Source: an uncultured Bacteroidales bacterium
GTDB taxonomy: Bacteria; Bacteroidota; Bacteroidia; Bacteroidales; Paludibacteraceae
NCBI GenBank assembly: GCA_946615455.1
Contig: CAMOHN010000040.1
Coordinates: 1 to 8,742, forward strand
Direction: 5' to 3'
Length of the DNA: 8,742 bases
Of the stretch, positions 6,176 to 8,742 are shown piece after piece (position 1 is the stretch's first letter; every line of letters begins with the position of its first letter). Below the pieces are notes generated by a model. That model worked only from the letters and a program-made list of their open reading frames with translations. It did no database searches and was not told the origin of the DNA. The position numbers and the translations under genes were made by a program.

Positions 6176-7468
6176 TTAATAGTCGCTATCGGTGAATAAG
6201 GGTAGTGTTGTTTCGGTGAAGGCAGACAAGAGCCTGCTCTTGAAGGATTTTTTGTCCGATATTTCGGCATCCTTGTGTTTATCCCGCCAGTCGGAGCCGA
6301 GTATTAGCCCGCCAATGAGGGATGTGTATTTAGGTTTGCAGTACTCGTCGTCGGTCTGTCTGTCCAGCAGGTAGGCATGGCTGCCATAGTACACGGGCAA
6401 GCCCAGACGTTGTTCCAAGTAAGGGAGCAAGCCTTGCAGCATACTGCCGCCGCCGGTGACATAAATGGTGGTAATACGGCTGATGTCGTTGCGCAATATC
6501 TCTTGCAGACGCTGCACTATCTCGTTAAGTTTCATCTCGATGATGGTGGCCAGTTCGCTGAATTTGACGCGCACATCACCTCGGTCCGGGATGGACGATG
6601 GGATGGTCATCACCTGATCTTTTTCGACCATGCGGGGCGAGGCCATGCCGTAGAGGCACTTGATGTATTCAGCATATTCGAAGGGTATGCCCTGCTGTTC
6701 AATGAATCGGGATATATGCCATCCGCCAACGGGAATGACTCGGTTGAGCAGGTATTCGGAGCCTTTATAGACGCTCACGGTGGTGGTCTGAGCACCAAAG
6801 TCGATGACGGCGCATCCGTTGGTCAGCAGGTCGCTGTTCTCGGCAGAGATGGCACTGAGCACGGCATCGGGGCGGACGAAGGTTTGGACAATAGACGTCT
6901 TGGCATTGTCAAAACTCTTGTTGAGTTTGTCGCGCCCGTCCTTGTGACCGACAAAAGCGGCATAGTGACCGACCACCTGTATGGCTTTGTCTTTGTCCAA
7001 TGGTTCGGATTCGATCTCCTCGTGGTCCAATTCATAATAGGATGGTATGAGCCCATAGACCGCCACATCGGGGTTGTTGTTCTCAATCTTGGTTTTACAT
7101 TCGTTACGGATGTCCTCTTTGACGGCTTCGGTGATGCTGCTTTTGTGTATGAGGTCTCGGTGGGCTTTGACATTGACTGACTGCATGTATTTGCCGCCAA
7201 TGAGTGTGAAAGCCGCCGGAATGGTCTCCACATGGAGTCGGTTGGCCAGCAGGTGCAGCACCTCGCTGATCATGTAGCCGGCATCGTTGGGATTGCAGAC
7301 CAGTCCTTGTTCGACGCACGGGTGCATGCTGTTTTCCTCGTAGGCAAGGACATGCAGCATGTCCTGACCGATGCGTTCGGCTGCCATGGCGCGAACGCTT
7401 TGGCTACCCAGCTCCACCACAACCAACGGGAGGTCTTTGGCAGCATGTGTGATTGTCTTTTTGGGCAT
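6176..7468 (-). CDS. ftsA: Cell division protein FtsA
   Basis: FtsA is the actin-like ATPase that tethers FtsZ to the membrane and recruits later divisome proteins. The 430-residue sequence shows the actin-fold motifs: phosphate-1 VVVELGSQSVRAM (16-28), phosphate-2 VIDFGAQTTTVSVY (221-234), and the adenosine loop YVTGGGSMLQGL (336-347). The FtsA-specific 1C subdomain falls in about 88-200 (TLIGGKYMQSVNVKAHRDL onward). In phosphate-1 the usual aspartate is glutamate (E19); I recall the same ELGS form in other Bacteroidota FtsA proteins. The tail KKSFKSRLLSAFTETTLPLF (406-425) is a plausible membrane-targeting amphipathic helix. The ATG at 7466-7468 follows ftsQ by 16 bp and ftsZ follows after 8 bp. 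Confidence 0.95.
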   Translation of the reverse strand: MPKKTITHAAKDLPLVVVELGSQSVRAMAAERIGQDMLHVLAYEENSMHPCVEQGLVCNPNDAGYMISEVLHLLANRLHVETIPAAFTLIGGKYMQSVNVKAHRDLIHKSSITEAVKEDIRNECKTKIENNNPDVAVYGLIPSYYELDHEEIESEPLDKDKAIQVVGHYAAFVGHKDGRDKLNKSFDNAKTSIVQTFVRPDAVLSAISAENSDLLTNGCAVIDFGAQTTTVSVYKGSEYLLNRVIPVGGWHISRFIEQQGIPFEYAEYIKCLYGMASPRMVEKDQVMTIPSSIPDRGDVRVKFSELATIIEMKLNEIVQRLQEILRNDISRITTIYVTGGGSMLQGLLPYLEQRLGLPVYYGSHAYLLDRQTDDEYCKPKYTSLIGGLILGSDWRDKHKDAEISDKKSFKSRLLSAFTETTLPLFTDSDY

Positions 7469-7484
7469 AATGATGGTGTTATTT

Positions 7485-8225
7485 TTATTTGCGTCCGACT
7501 ACTTGTCCTTTGTAGCGTACATCCAGTTCTTTGTATTTAGGCGCATCGGGCAGTTTGACGGGCAGTGTTTCCTGAAACAGCCTGACGCGGTGCAACTTGT
7601 CCTCATACTCGTCCAATCGCCCAAGCATTATGCGGGGTTGATTGTCTGTCTGATAGAGCAGCAACTGCTTGCCTTCCAGTATGTCTATGCGTGCAATGCG
7701 TTCGCTCCAGTAGGTGTTGTCTTGCAGCCACAGCACAAACTCCGCTATCTCGTCTTTGGCCATACGCTCGCCCACACGACCGGTGACGGCAATCACATCG
7801 GTCTTGACTTTGTTTGACAGGGGCATGCGCTCACGGTCTGTATCGACATAATAACTGTCGGTAGCAGTGGTCACTTTGAGCAGTGGAATGCGTTGTGTCA
7901 GGCTCACTATGATAGTGCTATCGCTTGTGGCATAGCATTGTGCCGTGCGAACCATGTGGTGTGACAACACAGCCTCTTCCATTTGCTGCAAAGGGATTTG
8001 CTGCATTGGTATGCCCACAGGATAGAGGGCTTTTTGCCGTAGCAGAATGACCACTTCGCTACTTTCGATATATTGTCTTTCACGGGCGTCTTCTATGCGA
8101 ATGGATAGATGGCGGCACACTCTGTTATCTTCGCGCGACAAACCCCACCATGCACCAATAATGACGAGGGCAACAACGAGGCATAAGGCGGCAAATGTTC
8201 GTATGGCAGATGTGTTTATCGACAT
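7485..8225 (-). CDS. ftsQ: Cell division protein FtsQ (DivIB family)
   Basis: FtsQ is a bitopic inner-membrane divisome protein that scaffolds FtsL, FtsB and the septal synthase. The 246-residue protein has a short cytoplasmic N-terminus, one membrane helix (about 9-28) and a periplasmic remainder. A POTRA-like region spans about 37-112, ending in the conserved-looking IIVSLTQRIPLLKV (104-117), then the beta domain with YYVDTDRERMPLS (125-137) and a final strand KELDVRYKGQVVGRK (232-246). Overall sequence similarity in this family is low; the call rests on topology, length and its exact place between murC and ftsA. The ATG at 8223-8225 overlaps the murC stop by 10 bp, which suggests translational coupling. 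Confidence 0.93.
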   Translation of the reverse strand: MSINTSAIRTFAALCLVVALVIIGAWWGLSREDNRVCRHLSIRIEDARERQYIESSEVVILLRQKALYPVGIPMQQIPLQQMEEAVLSHHMVRTAQCYATSDSTIIVSLTQRIPLLKVTTATDSYYVDTDRERMPLSNKVKTDVIAVTGRVGERMAKDEIAEFVLWLQDNTYWSERIARIDILEGKQLLLYQTDNQPRIMLGRLDEYEDKLHRVRLFQETLPVKLPDAPKYKELDVRYKGQVVGRK

Positions 8226-8742
8226 GATAGGAGAGTTTGTTCAAGGGGTTGAACCAGTCGGTCAATGTCGCCCGCACCAAGGGTCATAACCGTTGTAGGA
8301 CGATTAAGGGTTTTCAGACGGGATAGGATGTAATCGGCGAGTTGTTGCTTGCTTACGACGGTGGCTTTGTCACCGATTCGTTCGGCTAACACATCGGAGC
8401 TGATGCCTTCAATGGGGCTTTCGCGTGCAGGATAGATAGGCAGCACAATGACCTCGTCCGCCTCGCCGAGCACGCGGGCAAAGTCGGACATAAAGTCGCG
8501 TGTACGGCTGTATAGGTGGGGTTGAAAGACGGCAATCATGTATCTGTCCGGTGCCAAGAAACGCGCTGCCTGCAAGGCTGTGGCAAGTTCGGTGGGATGG
8601 TGGGCATAGTCATCAATATAAAGCACTTGGGGCGTGTTGTGCCGCAGGTTGAAGCGGCGGTGAACCCCTTGGTAGGTGCTCAATCCCGTGCGCATGGTCG
8701 GCTCGTCAATGCCTTCCTCCCAGAGCAGAGCCAGGGCTGCCA
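8216..8742 (-). CDS. murC: UDP-N-acetylmuramate--L-alanine ligase MurC, C-terminal part, cut by the right edge
   Basis: MurC adds L-alanine to UDP-MurNAc in the cytoplasm, the first peptide step of peptidoglycan precursor synthesis. The last 174 residues are visible and cover the C-terminal Mur ligase domain. Diagnostic blocks are STYQGVHRRF (21-30), DDYAHHPTEL (43-52), the FQPHLYSRTRDF stretch (72-83) and a closing TLGAGDI (153-159). DYAHHPTE and FQPHLYSRT are specific enough to separate MurC from MurD/E/F. The frame is open to the window edge, so the start and the ATP-binding domain lie outside. It ends with TAA at 8216-8218, inside the first codons of ftsQ, so the two overlap by 10 bp. The absence of a ddl gene between murC and ftsQ is usual for Bacteroidota. 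Confidence 0.96.
   Translation of the reverse strand, partial: AALALLWEEGIDEPTMRTGLSTYQGVHRRFNLRHNTPQVLYIDDYAHHPTELATALQAARFLAPDRYMIAVFQPHLYSRTRDFMSDFARVLGEADEVIVLPIYPARESPIEGISSDVLAERIGDKATVVSKQQLADYILSRLKTLNRPTTVMTLGAGDIDRLVQPLEQTLLSCR

Noticed and set aside
1..8742. Search for a defence island, mobile element, CRISPR array or tRNA/rRNA
   Set aside because: No transposase, integrase, terminal repeats, repeat-spacer pattern or tRNA-like fold seen; the window is nearly filled by core envelope and division genes of similar composition.

Overview
The window looks like a Bacteroidota chromosome, most likely order Bacteroidales (Prevotella/Bacteroides-like; the genus is a guess). Three things point there: two promoters of the Bacteroides type (TAnnTTTG at -7 with a TTTG/TTG near -33), starts in A-rich leaders without an obvious Shine-Dalgarno, and family content typical of the group (a DUF4254 protein beside lptB and a family 9 glycosyltransferase, and a murC-ftsQ-ftsA-ftsZ order without ddl).

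Layout. Positions 1-1824 hold a minus-strand envelope operon: lptB, a DUF4254 protein, then a heptosyltransferase-like family 9 glycosyltransferase that runs off the left edge. Positions 1825-2000 are the only real intergenic space and carry two divergent promoters, one for lptB and one for the plus-strand pair. Positions 2001-4022 are that pair: an ion-transporter-superfamily (Na+/H+ antiporter-like) membrane protein and a DedA-family protein. Positions 3985-8742 are the end of the division and cell wall (dcw) cluster on the minus strand: the 3' part of murC (runs off the right edge), ftsQ, ftsA, ftsZ and an unassigned two-pass membrane protein with Wzz-like topology. Genes are packed tightly (10-bp overlap, then 16-, 8- and 38-bp gaps).

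How it works together: almost everything serves the envelope. MurC makes the peptidoglycan precursor, FtsQ/A/Z build the divisome, LptB powers LPS export, the glycosyltransferase probably adds LPS core sugar, and DedA proteins are linked to lipid-carrier recycling.

No mobile element, CRISPR array, RNA gene or foreign island was seen; gene content is ordinary core chromosome. The most unusual structure is the convergent junction at 3917-4124. The last genes of the two operons overlap tail to tail by 38 bp, and each operon appears to end at a hairpin terminator placed inside the coding sequence of the opposing gene. The two mRNAs would then be complementary over about 200 nt.
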